NCBI RefSeq assembly: GCF_038003525.1
Contig: NZ_JBBOPI010000002.1
Location: 62,001-126,000 of the forward strand
DNA length: 64,000 nt
Source of the DNA: Solibacillus sp. FSL H8-0538
GTDB lineage: Bacteria; Bacillota; Bacilli; Bacillales_A; Planococcaceae
Direction: 5' to 3'
The notes beneath the pieces were generated by a model. That model saw only the letters and a list, made by a program, of their open reading frames with translations, was not told the origin of the DNA and did not search any database. Position numbers and translations under genes: made by a program. Positions 8,842 to 17,697 of the stretch are shown here, in pieces (the first letter of the stretch is position 1; each line of letters begins with the position of its first letter).

Positions 8842-9387
8842 ATGAAAGAAAATTACGATGCGGAATTAATGAGATTGGTAAACGAAAAACACGGTCACGC
8901 ATTAGAGGAGCTTTATGATCGATATATAAAGCTTGTTTACGGCTTCGTTATGAAGTTTTGTAATGGGAATGAGGGTAAGACGAAAGAGATTATTCAGTTG
9001 GTCTTTTTGAGGCTATGGACAACAAACAGCCATTACGATCCCGCTCAAGGCAGCTTTGTAAATTGGCTCCTCACGATTACTCGCAATATTTGCATTGACT
9101 ACCACCGCAAAGAGAAGAGGCATACGCAACACTATCAAGAGGAACATGAAGATATCGCCGACCTTGCCAATGCAATCGAGCAACGAGTAAATACGAATGA
9201 TATTGAGATGGCGAAAAACAAATTGCCGACGGCGCAAAGAAAATTAATCGATTTGCTTTATTGGAAAGGGTATTCTCTTTCAGAGATCGCCAAGCTGGAA
9301 CAAGAACCGCTCGGCACGATTAAAAGTAGGCTGCACCAAGCTCTTAAAGGTTTGAGGAAACATCTGGAATTGGAGGATATAAAATGA
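8842..9387 (+). CDS. ECF-type RNA polymerase sigma factor
   Basis: A 181-aa sigma-70 family protein with region 2 (about residues 12-85, VYGFVMKFC...QLVFLRLWT) and region 4 (about 125-175, YSLSEIAKLEQEPLGTIKSR). It would direct RNA polymerase to stress or surface-response promoters. The stop codon overlaps the start of the anti-sigma gene (ATGA), showing translational coupling. GGGAG precedes the start. Confidence 0.92.
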   Translation: MKENYDAELMRLVNEKHGHALEELYDRYIKLVYGFVMKFCNGNEGKTKEIIQLVFLRLWTTNSHYDPAQGSFVNWLLTITRNICIDYHRKEKRHTQHYQEEHEDIADLANAIEQRVNTNDIEMAKNKLPTAQRKLIDLLYWKGYSLSEIAKLEQEPLGTIKSRLHQALKGLRKHLELEDIK

Positions 9388-10106
9388 GAAGGGATTGTGA
9401 TCATTTAATTCCATATATAGCAAGTGAACTCAAAGAGCGCGAACGCATGGCCTTTGATGAACATTTAAAGAATTGTACGGAGTGTAAGAAAGAATATCAG
9501 GAATTGTCCCAGGCCTGGCATGCTTTGCCATTTGATTATACCGAAATCGAGGTTCCTGAATCGCTAAAAGGCGAGGTGCTGGGGTTTGTTTTTGATCACC
9601 AAACGAAAAGTGGTACGGAAACATTCATGGCTAAAATGAGCAAGCTTGCCATGATGTTCAAAAGCCATTTCACTCCAGTTTCAACCAGTATCGTGGCCTT
9701 CTTGTTGCTCGCGATTATTGGCCTTGGAATAGCGAATGTACAGGAAAAAAATCGCCATGCCGAAAATATACCCATTGAGATTTTAACAGCCATTCCCTTA
9801 AAAGCAGCCAATCAAAGCCACCCGGGAACAAACGGCATCGCATATATTGTCCAGCAGGGATCAGAGAAAAATTTGGTGGTGCAGGTTCATGAATTACCCG
9901 GTGTCGAAGGTTCACAGGTTTACCAGGTTTGGCTGCTGAAAAACGGCACGAGGGAAAATAGCGGCATATTCAAGCCGGACGAAAACGGATCCGGAATACT
10001 GACCTACCAGCTCGCCGAAGGGCAGACTTTTGATCAAATCGGCATCACCGTCGAACCGGACGCCAACAGTAGCCAGCCAAGGGGAGACAAAATAGCCGGG
10101 TCATAG
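9384..10106 (+). CDS. Membrane anti-sigma factor with zinc-finger and RskA-like domain
   Basis: A 240-aa protein. The N-terminal zinc-binding anti-sigma domain carries the H-x3-C-x2-C pattern (HLKNCTEC). One transmembrane segment follows (about residues 90-112, STSIVAFLLLAIIGLGIA). The extracytoplasmic RskA-type domain (VYQVWLLKNG, ITVEPDANSSQPRG) completes it. It should hold the upstream ECF sigma factor at the membrane until released by signal-driven proteolysis, as known for the family. It overlaps the sigma gene by 4 bases. Confidence 0.9.
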   Translation: MRRDCDHLIPYIASELKERERMAFDEHLKNCTECKKEYQELSQAWHALPFDYTEIEVPESLKGEVLGFVFDHQTKSGTETFMAKMSKLAMMFKSHFTPVSTSIVAFLLLAIIGLGIANVQEKNRHAENIPIEILTAIPLKAANQSHPGTNGIAYIVQQGSEKNLVVQVHELPGVEGSQVYQVWLLKNGTRENSGIFKPDENGSGILTYQLAEGQTFDQIGITVEPDANSSQPRGDKIAGS

Positions 10107-10241
10107 ATGGTAACAGAAAAGGACAGATACATTTTAAATATCTGGCTAACCTTATATTACGAACGGGTGCTAATGTTCAAGAAACTTACCCAAAAATGAT
10201 CAAACTTTTTTATGAAAATTCCATCTGTATTCTAAAAGGTA

Positions 10242-10610
10242 ATGAAGGCACCACACTATATTTTTGGTCATTGTCATGAACAAAACATCTATCAAAAAGC
10301 AGATGTACATTTTTATATTAACGCCCTGGGATATCCAAGTGAACAATTAATACAGCAAATTAGATCGTTTACTTTAGGCTGGCACAAGAATCCTAATCGT
10401 GCCAGCCTTTTTCAACCTCTCTTGTTAGTTTGAGTCCATTTTCTGCGGCATACTTTTCTATTCTTTTCTATTCTTTCCTACGCTACTCCATCTCAAAATG
10501 CCCATTTTCGGTATTCACGCCAGTATCCCCAACTACTCTAACCAGTTTGTTACTCCTGTTACTGATTGATTTTCGTAAAGCTCCCGTTTGAGACCTAACA
10601 GTAGATCAGG
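10242..10610 (+). repeat. Second copy of metallophosphoesterase 3' end and flank
   Basis: Nearly the same sequence as 6550-6985. It carries the last ~45 codons of the metallophosphoesterase (GHCHEQNIYQKAD), the GGCTGGCAC hairpin and about 200 bp of downstream DNA. Relative to the first copy, the segment with the first hairpin is missing exactly between two CGTTTAC repeats. As a gene it is a truncated remnant. Confidence 0.85.
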
Positions 10611-11089
10611 GTTTATACGCGTATACGTAATAAAGTTCTTCCCCTCCACACTAGATAATCGGTTTAAATACGGTATGCAGTCGTTCGTGTCGTGCCCGTC
10701 AATCCGTCCGCTGACCGCTCCCCGTCTTTTCCGAACACTCCACTCACTTTGTATCACTGTAAAACGATATTCCCCTGCCAAGCATCATGGGCACTCATTC
10801 AAATACCGATTTCCCCTTCCGAAAGTCAGTTAAAATTGGTTTGCTGCAAAACTAGTTTCTTCCTTCTGCATGTGGGTTGTTTCTCTCTCCGCTCTGTCTA
10901 TGTTTCCCTATCCTCGTTCTAAACTCCGTTAATTGAAAACGATGCTGCATTATAGACAATGCCTGATAACATAAGGTTTTAAGCAAGTCCTCCTCGGTCA
11001 ATATTGTGGGTTAAAATTGCTTTTATGACCGGATACTAATTTGAACCCTCGATTTGAACCTAAAACAAACTAACTTTCATCAAGAAATT

Positions 11090-11545
11090 CAATGCGTTCT
11101 TCCTCTAAAAATTGGGGATTAATTCGCTTATATGTTGAAGAGGCTGACTCCCTTAATGGCACCGTACCCTATGCTAAAAATCCCATAAAATACGCCTCTT
11201 GTACAACCTGGCACAGAAGCCAATCCACCGCACTTGCATACCCGACACTCATGAATGCATGCTCTTGCTAGCGATCATCTGGAATAATTTCAAGCGCATT
11301 CATACCATCTAATATGTACTTATAATCATCATGATCTAAATCAGTTGCTAGAATTGCAGAAAGGCCATGTACAAACATCCACATTGCCTGATCAAAACGA
11401 TACTAATTCTTCGTTGTATCAAGCTGCTTATGTGTTTCATACATACACCACTCCCGATAATTCGGTATTTCAGCTGATTTTGCTACCCGAATTCCCATTT
11501 CACGTACTGCTTTTCTACGTATTTAAAGGGACTTATGATCAAAGC
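11090..11545 (-). pseudogene. Decayed unidentified gene
   Basis: Minus-strand frames read AMWMFVHGLSAILATDL followed by DHDDYKYILDGMNALEI and later a segment ending in a plausible C terminus. They are interrupted by at least two stop codons and frame changes. The pattern resembles the C-terminal ligand domain of a TetR-type regulator, but I cannot assign it firmly. Confidence 0.35.
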
Positions 11546-11886
11546 CGTCATGCTAGCCCCTTTTCTCTAAAGAAAATGTAAACATCGATGAAGCCTTGCT
11601 GTTACTGGATTCTCTCTGGCTCTATGCACAGAAATGTTTACAAACTTCGCTCAGATTCCTTTTTCAATGCACTGAGCAAATAGTTGTAAACATTTCAATG
11701 AAAAATCGCTTATAAACCCTTATACAGTGCATGTTTACACCATGTTCAATTGCGTAACTCAACTTTCGCAGTTTAAGCTCGGAAAAGAGTACCAAGATCG
11801 TTGTTACGACATGTTAAACCGTCACACAACAATTGTTTTCACCCGCTACATTACCTGCCCAGTTAGTTCAATAATGACTATTAATA

Positions 11887-12672
11887 TTATACTGTTAGCT
11901 TACCTTCAAAAAACGTTATAGACTTACCAAAAAGAAAAATGTTATCATCCAATACTTTAACTTTAATAATTCCCCCTCTTTCTGAAGCCTGATAAGCTGT
12001 AAAATCGGTTTTATGTAATTTATTTTTCCAATATGGTCCTAAACAACAATGGGATGAACCATTTACATAATCTTCAATTATTCCTTGAGATGGAGAAAAG
12101 AAACGAGAAACAAAGTCGAATTCATTTTCGTTAGAATGACTGGTAACAATAACCCCTCGAACTGGTAATTGTGCAATTAAATCTATATTAGGTTTCATAT
12201 TCCTTACAATTTCTTCTGATTCCACTTCAACTAAGTAGTCGAGTCTGCTCTTGCCTACATACACAGGTTTAACACCTAAAGCCTTGATTAATAATTCTGG
12301 GGCAACCACGTTCTCTTCAATAATTGCAGGAAACTGTAATTGAACCCAACCATCTATTAAATGCGCTTTAAGAACGCCACTTTTTGTATGAAAGGTAATA
12401 GATTTCTCTTTATCAACAAATCCTTTTTCCCACAAAAAGTATGAACTTGCCAGTGTTCCGTGTCCGCAAATTTGTATTTCAGTGGATGGGGTGAACCAGC
12501 GTAGATGATATTCACCATTTAAGAAATCGATAAACGCTGTGGTTGGTAAGTTAATCTCTTTCGCAACTGTCTGCATCCAACTACTATCTTTTACGTCACT
12601 TAAAAAACAAACAGCAGCTGGATTTCCTCTAAAGGCTTGTTCTGTAAATGTATTTATAATCGACAATTCCAT
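11887..12672 (-). CDS. PhzF-family isomerase/epimerase
   Basis: A 261-aa protein of the PhzF superfamily (diaminopimelate-epimerase fold). Family motifs seen: FRGNPAAVC near the N terminus, ICGHGTLASSYF with the conserved G-H-G/A-T-L, and GSSHCCLGPYW in the C-terminal half. PhzF itself isomerises a phenazine precursor. Most bacillar relatives have unknown substrates, and no phenazine genes are nearby. It is flanked on both sides by decayed DNA, so it is a surviving single gene. Confidence 0.85.
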   Translation of the reverse strand: MELSIINTFTEQAFRGNPAAVCFLSDVKDSSWMQTVAKEINLPTTAFIDFLNGEYHLRWFTPSTEIQICGHGTLASSYFLWEKGFVDKEKSITFHTKSGVLKAHLIDGWVQLQFPAIIEENVVAPELLIKALGVKPVYVGKSRLDYLVEVESEEIVRNMKPNIDLIAQLPVRGVIVTSHSNENEFDFVSRFFSPSQGIIEDYVNGSSHCCLGPYWKNKLHKTDFTAYQASERGGIIKVKVLDDNIFLFGKSITFFEGKLTV

Positions 12673-13368
12673 CTTTAATTCCCACTTTCAATTATTTAAC
12701 CAATAATACTTAAAGTTCTCTCACAAATGTCTTAATTCCTTCTTCAACTATCCTACTGCGTTAGTTTAAGTACATTTCTTCACAATCATCTCACTTCTAA
12801 AAAATCTATAGAGGTGCGATGATTTTAATCAAACTTTATTACAAATTATCAATCTTTTTTACAAAGCTTCAAAAGAAGGATACCCCAAAACGTTCGGCAA
12901 TCTCTTTTATGAGCTTTGCGAAGATGAAAAATACATCGATTACCTCACTGCCTTACAATCCCTTCTAAATATCTTCCAAACTTTAGCGGAGGTTGTTTTA
13001 AACGTCAAATGACTAAATGGTTGACCGCTTTACCTAGTTAGATCAAGCACTTCCTCGACATCTAGGGGTGCGAAAATTGAGGTATCAAATAAAAAAATCA
13101 CATATAAATGTGACATAGATCACCCTATTTAATCGTTAGCTCTTTAATATGTATTTTTAGACGTCTCGCACAATTCATTATTCTAATTCTAATTGTTTGG
13201 ATATCATTTAAATTAGAAAACTTTATCTGAAGCAGTACTTCTCTTTTCAAATCCCGAGACTGTCAATATTTTTGTGTAAATGACTTTTCAGCCTCTTCAA
13301 GAAGATCGTCACTTCGGTATTTAATTGAGCTTGTTCGGAGGTTTGATTTAGGTTTCTGCCCTTGCGAA
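12673..13368. other. Gene-free region with orphan reading frame
   Basis: Codons 12812-13012 on the plus strand are open and protein-like (KASKEGYPKTFGNLFYELC, then SLLNIFQTLAEVVLNVK), but they lack a start codon and have a stop just upstream, so they look like a truncated gene. The remaining sequence, including a half copy of the TTAGTT repeat near 12757, shows nothing I can name. Confidence 0.45.
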
Positions 13369-13917
13369 TTACTTCGATTTCAAGTTTTCAAACATTTCTT
13401 CGAGTGCTACACGTGCTTTATTAAATCCAATATGACAACGTGTGGCGAAGCGCTCGTTGTCATTTTCAAATTGCGTCACTAAGAAGCGTTCCAGCGATTC
13501 TTCGTTCGGAAATTGTTCTTTACGTTTCGTATATTTCTTGATTTGTTTATTAAAGGACTCGATTAAATTGGTCGAATAAATACTTCGCCAAATGTCTTTG
13601 GGAAAGTCATAAAACGTGAGTAGATAGTGGTTTTCTCGCAAGGATTTCACGACTTTGCCATAGGGCTTTTCCCATTTTTCACAGAACGTATCGAGCGCTT
13701 TTTGACCTGCTTCAGCGTCTGTTACTTGATGGACTTTCTTAAAGTCATCACAGATTCCCTGGCGATCTTCCACGCGTACTTTATGTGAAATATTGCGCGC
13801 CACATGTACTAAACAAGTTTGATACTGAGCTTTTGGAAAAACGGTTGTGATGACGTCTACCATGCCCTTTAAGCCGTCTGAAATAAATAACAGCACATCT
13901 TCAACACCACGTTTAAT
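13369..13917 (-). mobile_element. IS256-family transposase, truncated
   Basis: The C-terminal ~180 codons of an IS256 transposase (ISDGLKGMVDVI, FPKAQYQTCLVHVARN, NLIESFNKQIKKYTK). These include the DDE-family region around the second Asp and the Glu in the NLIESFNK block. The N-terminal half is missing: the frame breaks near 13917, only 41 bases from the kdpE stop. It cannot encode an active enzyme. Its junction with the kdp locus suggests kdp arrived or was trimmed through IS-mediated rearrangement. Confidence 0.88.
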
Positions 13918-13957
13918 TTATTTGCAATAAAGCAAATTAAAGCTGAAATGAATTGAT

Positions 13958-14659
13958 TTATTCATTTTTTAACATTCGATAACCCACGCCGATATGTGTT
14001 TGGATATACTTTGGTTGCGTTGAATCTGTTTCGATTTTTTTTCGTAACGTTGCCATAAAGACACGTAAAGAGGCGACATCATTTTCCCACGTACTACCCC
14101 AAATTTCCTTTGTAATGTAGTTATGAGTCAGTACTTTTCCTACATTTTTAGAAAGTAGCACGAGCAGTTTATATTCAATTGGTGTAAGATGCAGTTCCAC
14201 ATCTTTTAAAAAGGCACACCCAGCCACATAATCGATTTTTAAGTCTCCATTTGTAAAGTGAAGGTTTTGTTGTGGACCTTCTGATTGATAATAGTGAATA
14301 CGGCGAATCGCCACTCGTAATCTTGCAAGTAATTCCTCGATTGAAAAGGGCTTCGTCAAATAGTCATCTGCACCAGCATCAAGCGCTTCAATTTTATCTT
14401 GATCCATACTTCGAGCACTTACGACGATAATGGGCATAGTGGACCAAGAACGGATTTTTTTAATAATCTCTATGCCGTCCATATCAGGTAATCCTAAATC
14501 TAAAATAACGATATCAGGATTATGAGAAACCGCTTCTAAAATTGCCTGGCTTCCACGAGATGCAGTATGAAATTTATATTCTTGGGTTTCCAGTGTTATT
14601 GATATAAGATTTTTGATTGCTTCATCATCTTCTACAACTAAGACGAACGGTTTACTCAT
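13958..14659 (-). CDS. kdpE: KdpE response regulator
   Basis: A 233-aa OmpR-type regulator. The receiver domain is residues 5-117, with the acidic pair near VVEDDEA, phospho-acceptor Asp in DIVILDLGLPD and Lys in DDYLTKPF. The winged-helix DNA-binding domain is about 135-231 (LTPIEYKLLVLLSKNVGKV). It pairs with KdpD, overlapping its gene by 8 bases, and activates kdpFABC under potassium limitation. The IS256 remnant begins just past its stop. Confidence 0.95.
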   Translation of the reverse strand: MSKPFVLVVEDDEAIKNLISITLETQEYKFHTASRGSQAILEAVSHNPDIVILDLGLPDMDGIEIIKKIRSWSTMPIIVVSARSMDQDKIEALDAGADDYLTKPFSIEELLARLRVAIRRIHYYQSEGPQQNLHFTNGDLKIDYVAGCAFLKDVELHLTPIEYKLLVLLSKNVGKVLTHNYITKEIWGSTWENDVASLRVFMATLRKKIETDSTQPKYIQTHIGVGYRMLKNE

Positions 14660-17354
14660 AAATTTTCACCTCTTCAGCTTGTAATGTGAATCGGAAAATC
14701 GTTCCTTTTGGATGACGGTCGTGTACTGTTAATGTACCACCATGTGCGGAAATAATCGACTTACATAAAGCTAAACCAATGCCCATACCACGTCTGCTAT
14801 CCGATATACTTTTGTGGGCTGTATAAAACATTTCAAAGAGTTTCTCTTTTACTTCATTTGAAATACCGTCGCCATTATCTGCGATATCAACGATAATCCA
14901 ATCGTTTTCTTTCTTCGTTGAAATCGTAATCTCAGAGCCAACAGATGTATACTTAATCGCATTATCAATCAGGTTAATCAGCACTTGAACAATTAATCGT
15001 AGGTCGAGTTTCGCCATTAAAAAACCTTCTGCACAATCGACTTTCATGATATGCTCACGGCTTTTCCGATTCACGTGGAGAAGCGCTTCATTGATGACCT
15101 CATCAATTAATTCAGCCTCCATTTGGATATTCATCGTACCATCTTCAATTCTTGTAATAGATAGTAAATTTTCAACTAAGTTGATTAACCACTGGGCATC
15201 ATTATAAATATCCTCATATAATCGTATTTTTTTATCTTCGTCTATACTAAATTCGTTATTCAATAAGATATTCGCATTCCCTGAAATCGTAGTCAGTGGG
15301 GAACGCAAATCATGGGAAATGGCACGTAATAAATTGGCTCTTAATTCTTCATTTTTAGCTTGAGTTGCAGCTTCTTCTCGTTTACGTATGAAGTGCTCTT
15401 TTTCTAATGCGAGGGCACATTCCCCAAGCATTGATAAAACTAAATTATTTTCTAATGTATCGAGCGTTTTATTTTGTTTTAGTGCAATGCCAATGACACC
15501 ATACACATCAAGGTTTGTTCGGATAGCTAAGTATAAACATTTCGCACTCCCCAGCGTATTTGTCGTCGCACCGGCATGTTTGTTATTTTTAAATACCCAA
15601 GCAGCAACCGCTTGTTCATTGTCTGTAATGAATTCAGAGCGGTCTGTTGCGTCTTGTTCAAGAAATACGAATGGTTGTGCTAAATTTTGTTCATGGATTG
15701 GGTAGTACACGACGCTATGATTCAGTAATTTGACAAGCTGTTTAGCTGTTGTCGCTAAAATACCTTCTTGATGCGTTTCTTGTTGAAGCAGTTGATTCGT
15801 TTCAAGTAACACTTTTGTTCGGTAAGCCGTTTCCGCTGAATGTTGTGCTTGAATTTTTAATTTACTTGCTAACGTGCCAATAATAAAGGCTGTAATGAAC
15901 ATAATTACAAATGTGACTTGATAGCTCGGTTCATAGGCTGCAAGTGAATAAATCGGATACGTGAAGAAGAAATTGAACGCAATAACACTAAGCGCAGCCA
16001 TTAAAATACTACAAAAGAGATTCGCTGTGATGATTGCCGTGCCGAGTACACCAAGCATATACATATTTATAGTGTTCGTGTTACTAAAATTGAAGGTTTG
16101 GAATACAATGCCGATAGCCGTTGTGATTGCTAATATTAGCGCGACTTTCAGTAAGTCCATTCCACTGCACCATGATGATTTTTTCACAGCCTTTTTCTTT
16201 TTATACGGTTCAGCTTGTTGGTCTGGAATGACGTAGATATCTAGATTTGGTGATAAATTTGTTAGTTGCTCGGTAAACGATTTTTTTATGCGAAGAAAAT
16301 TTCGTTTTGTGTTTGAGCGTCCAATGACTACCTTTGTAACACGCGTATAACGGGCGAACTCGGATATTTGGAAGGCAACATCTTCTCCATAAACTTTCTC
16401 AATATTCGCTCCTAATTGTTCCGCAAGACGCATATTTTTGCGAAGTCTTTCTTTATTTATATCCGACCAATTGTCAAAGGAAGGTGTTTCTACAAACAAG
16501 GCTGTAAAATGCCCCTTAAACGCACTGGTCATTCTCGCAGCTGTTCGGATAATTTTCGTATTTGACGGGGAAGAGGATAGGCAAACTAAAATATGTTCCC
16601 CTGGATTTAAACTGCTTTTCGACGATGATTTACTTTTTTCTGCTACACGATTTACCCGGTCTGCAGTTCGTCTTAGCGCAATTTCCCGTAATGCTACTAA
16701 ATTATCCAAATTGAAAAAGTGATTCATCGCTTTTTCTGCTTGGTCTTGTTTATAAATTTTCCCTTCATTTAGGCGTTCAAGTAAATCTGCAGGCTCAATA
16801 TCAACAAGCGTTACTTGATCGGCTTCATCAAATACATGGTCTGGAATCCGCTCACGTACAACGACACCTGTAATCGATGCGACTAAATCATTCAAACTTT
16901 CGATATGCTGCACATTGATTGTTGTATAAACATCGATACCTGCCTTCAAAAGCTCTTGGATGTCTTGATATCGTTTTAGATGTCTTGCTTGTTCTAAATT
17001 CGTATGGGCAAGCTCATCGACTAAAATTAACTGCGGTTTTCTTAATATAACTGCATCTAAATCAAGTTCATGCAAGATCATGCCTTTATGTTGCACTTTA
17101 AGGGGGGGCAATTGCTCAATCCCTTGTAAAAGCGCCATTGTTTCAGGGCGTGCATGGGGCTCGATATAGCCTGCAACTACATCAACACCGTGTTCTTTTG
17201 CTAAATGAGCTGCTTTTAACATTGCGTACGTTTTACCAACACCAGCTGCATAGCCAAAGAAGATTTTTAAATGACCCTGATATTTTTCTTTTTTGATCAT
17301 TAGTATTCTTTTTAAAATCGCATCAGGATTTTCTCGCTCGAAGCTCATCGTCAT
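14652..17354 (-). CDS. kdpD: KdpD osmosensitive potassium sensor histidine kinase
   Basis: A full-length 900-aa KdpD. Visible in order: KdpD domain with Walker A GYAAGVGKTYAML (about 32-44) and the DELAHTN Walker B region; a universal-stress-protein domain (about 250-375); four membrane segments (about 400-500); a GAF-like region; and the kinase core with H box AISHDLRSPLTTISGN, N box NLIDNAIKYT and G boxes DNGDGI and GMGIGLAL. It phosphorylates KdpE when K+ is scarce. It is transcribed away from kdpFABC across a 253-bp region. Confidence 0.96.
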   Translation of the reverse strand: MTMSFERENPDAILKRILMIKKEKYQGHLKIFFGYAAGVGKTYAMLKAAHLAKEHGVDVVAGYIEPHARPETMALLQGIEQLPPLKVQHKGMILHELDLDAVILRKPQLILVDELAHTNLEQARHLKRYQDIQELLKAGIDVYTTINVQHIESLNDLVASITGVVVRERIPDHVFDEADQVTLVDIEPADLLERLNEGKIYKQDQAEKAMNHFFNLDNLVALREIALRRTADRVNRVAEKSKSSSKSSLNPGEHILVCLSSSPSNTKIIRTAARMTSAFKGHFTALFVETPSFDNWSDINKERLRKNMRLAEQLGANIEKVYGEDVAFQISEFARYTRVTKVVIGRSNTKRNFLRIKKSFTEQLTNLSPNLDIYVIPDQQAEPYKKKKAVKKSSWCSGMDLLKVALILAITTAIGIVFQTFNFSNTNTINMYMLGVLGTAIITANLFCSILMAALSVIAFNFFFTYPIYSLAAYEPSYQVTFVIMFITAFIIGTLASKLKIQAQHSAETAYRTKVLLETNQLLQQETHQEGILATTAKQLVKLLNHSVVYYPIHEQNLAQPFVFLEQDATDRSEFITDNEQAVAAWVFKNNKHAGATTNTLGSAKCLYLAIRTNLDVYGVIGIALKQNKTLDTLENNLVLSMLGECALALEKEHFIRKREEAATQAKNEELRANLLRAISHDLRSPLTTISGNANILLNNEFSIDEDKKIRLYEDIYNDAQWLINLVENLLSITRIEDGTMNIQMEAELIDEVINEALLHVNRKSREHIMKVDCAEGFLMAKLDLRLIVQVLINLIDNAIKYTSVGSEITISTKKENDWIIVDIADNGDGISNEVKEKLFEMFYTAHKSISDSRRGMGIGLALCKSIISAHGGTLTVHDRHPKGTIFRFTLQAEEVKIYE

Positions 17355-17607
17355 CCCTCGTTTTTATTTCAAGATTTTCATTAGCATAACCTAGAAAAAA
17401 TTAATGCAGTATTAGTATATATCTGTCTGACATTAAGATAGTATAAAGATTTTTTTTTATGAATCTACTATTCTATGTTCACTGAAATTTCTACTTCCTT
17501 TTATCCGCTTTTCAAAATCTTAATGCGTTCTTAATTTTAAACGCCTTTTTCCTAACACCGTATTAATTTCGAATTTAGTATTCTTGTATTCGAAGGGAGG
17601 AATGGTG
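17355..17607. promoter_or_regulatory. kdpDE/kdpFABC divergent control region
   Basis: AT-rich divergent promoter region. A direct repeat CTTAAT at 17519-17524 and 17530-17535 has 11-bp spacing, as expected for tandem binding of an OmpR-class dimer such as KdpE. This is inference. I do not see a recognisable c-di-AMP (ydaO) riboswitch in this short leader. Confidence 0.5.
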
Positions 17608-17697
17608 ATGCAAATAGTTTTAAGTGCCATTGGAGTAATAGCTGTTATTTTACTCATTTACTATATGGTGATTTTGCTAAGGGGTGATGAAAGTTGA
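17608..17697 (+). CDS. kdpF: KdpF-like small membrane subunit
   Basis: A 29-aa single-helix peptide (starts MQIVLSAIGVIAVILLI, ends RGDES). GGGAGG sits 7 bases before the ATG at 17608. Its TGA overlaps the kdpA start codon (TGATG). Size, hydrophobic helix and position directly before kdpA fit KdpF, which stabilises the KdpABC complex. It is easily missed because of its length. Confidence 0.88.
   Translation: MQIVLSAIGVIAVILLIYYMVILLRGDES

Larger units (their letters stand above)
10107..11886. other. Decayed region with duplicated segment
   Basis: No intact gene. 10119-10235 holds an open but startless fragment (frame reading YLANLILRTGANV) that I cannot identify. 10242-10610 duplicates 6550-6985. 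10533-10781 on the minus strand is an 82-codon frame ending SVTGVTNWLE, unrecognised. 11090-11545 on the minus strand looks like a broken gene with in-frame stops and shifts. 11630-11745 has repeated TGTTTACA-like sequences resembling mobile-element debris. Confidence 0.5.

Noticed and set aside
17355-17607. Possible c-di-AMP (ydaO-type) riboswitch before kdpFABC
   Set aside because: The leader is too short and I cannot find the conserved riboswitch core; the direct repeats fit KdpE binding better.
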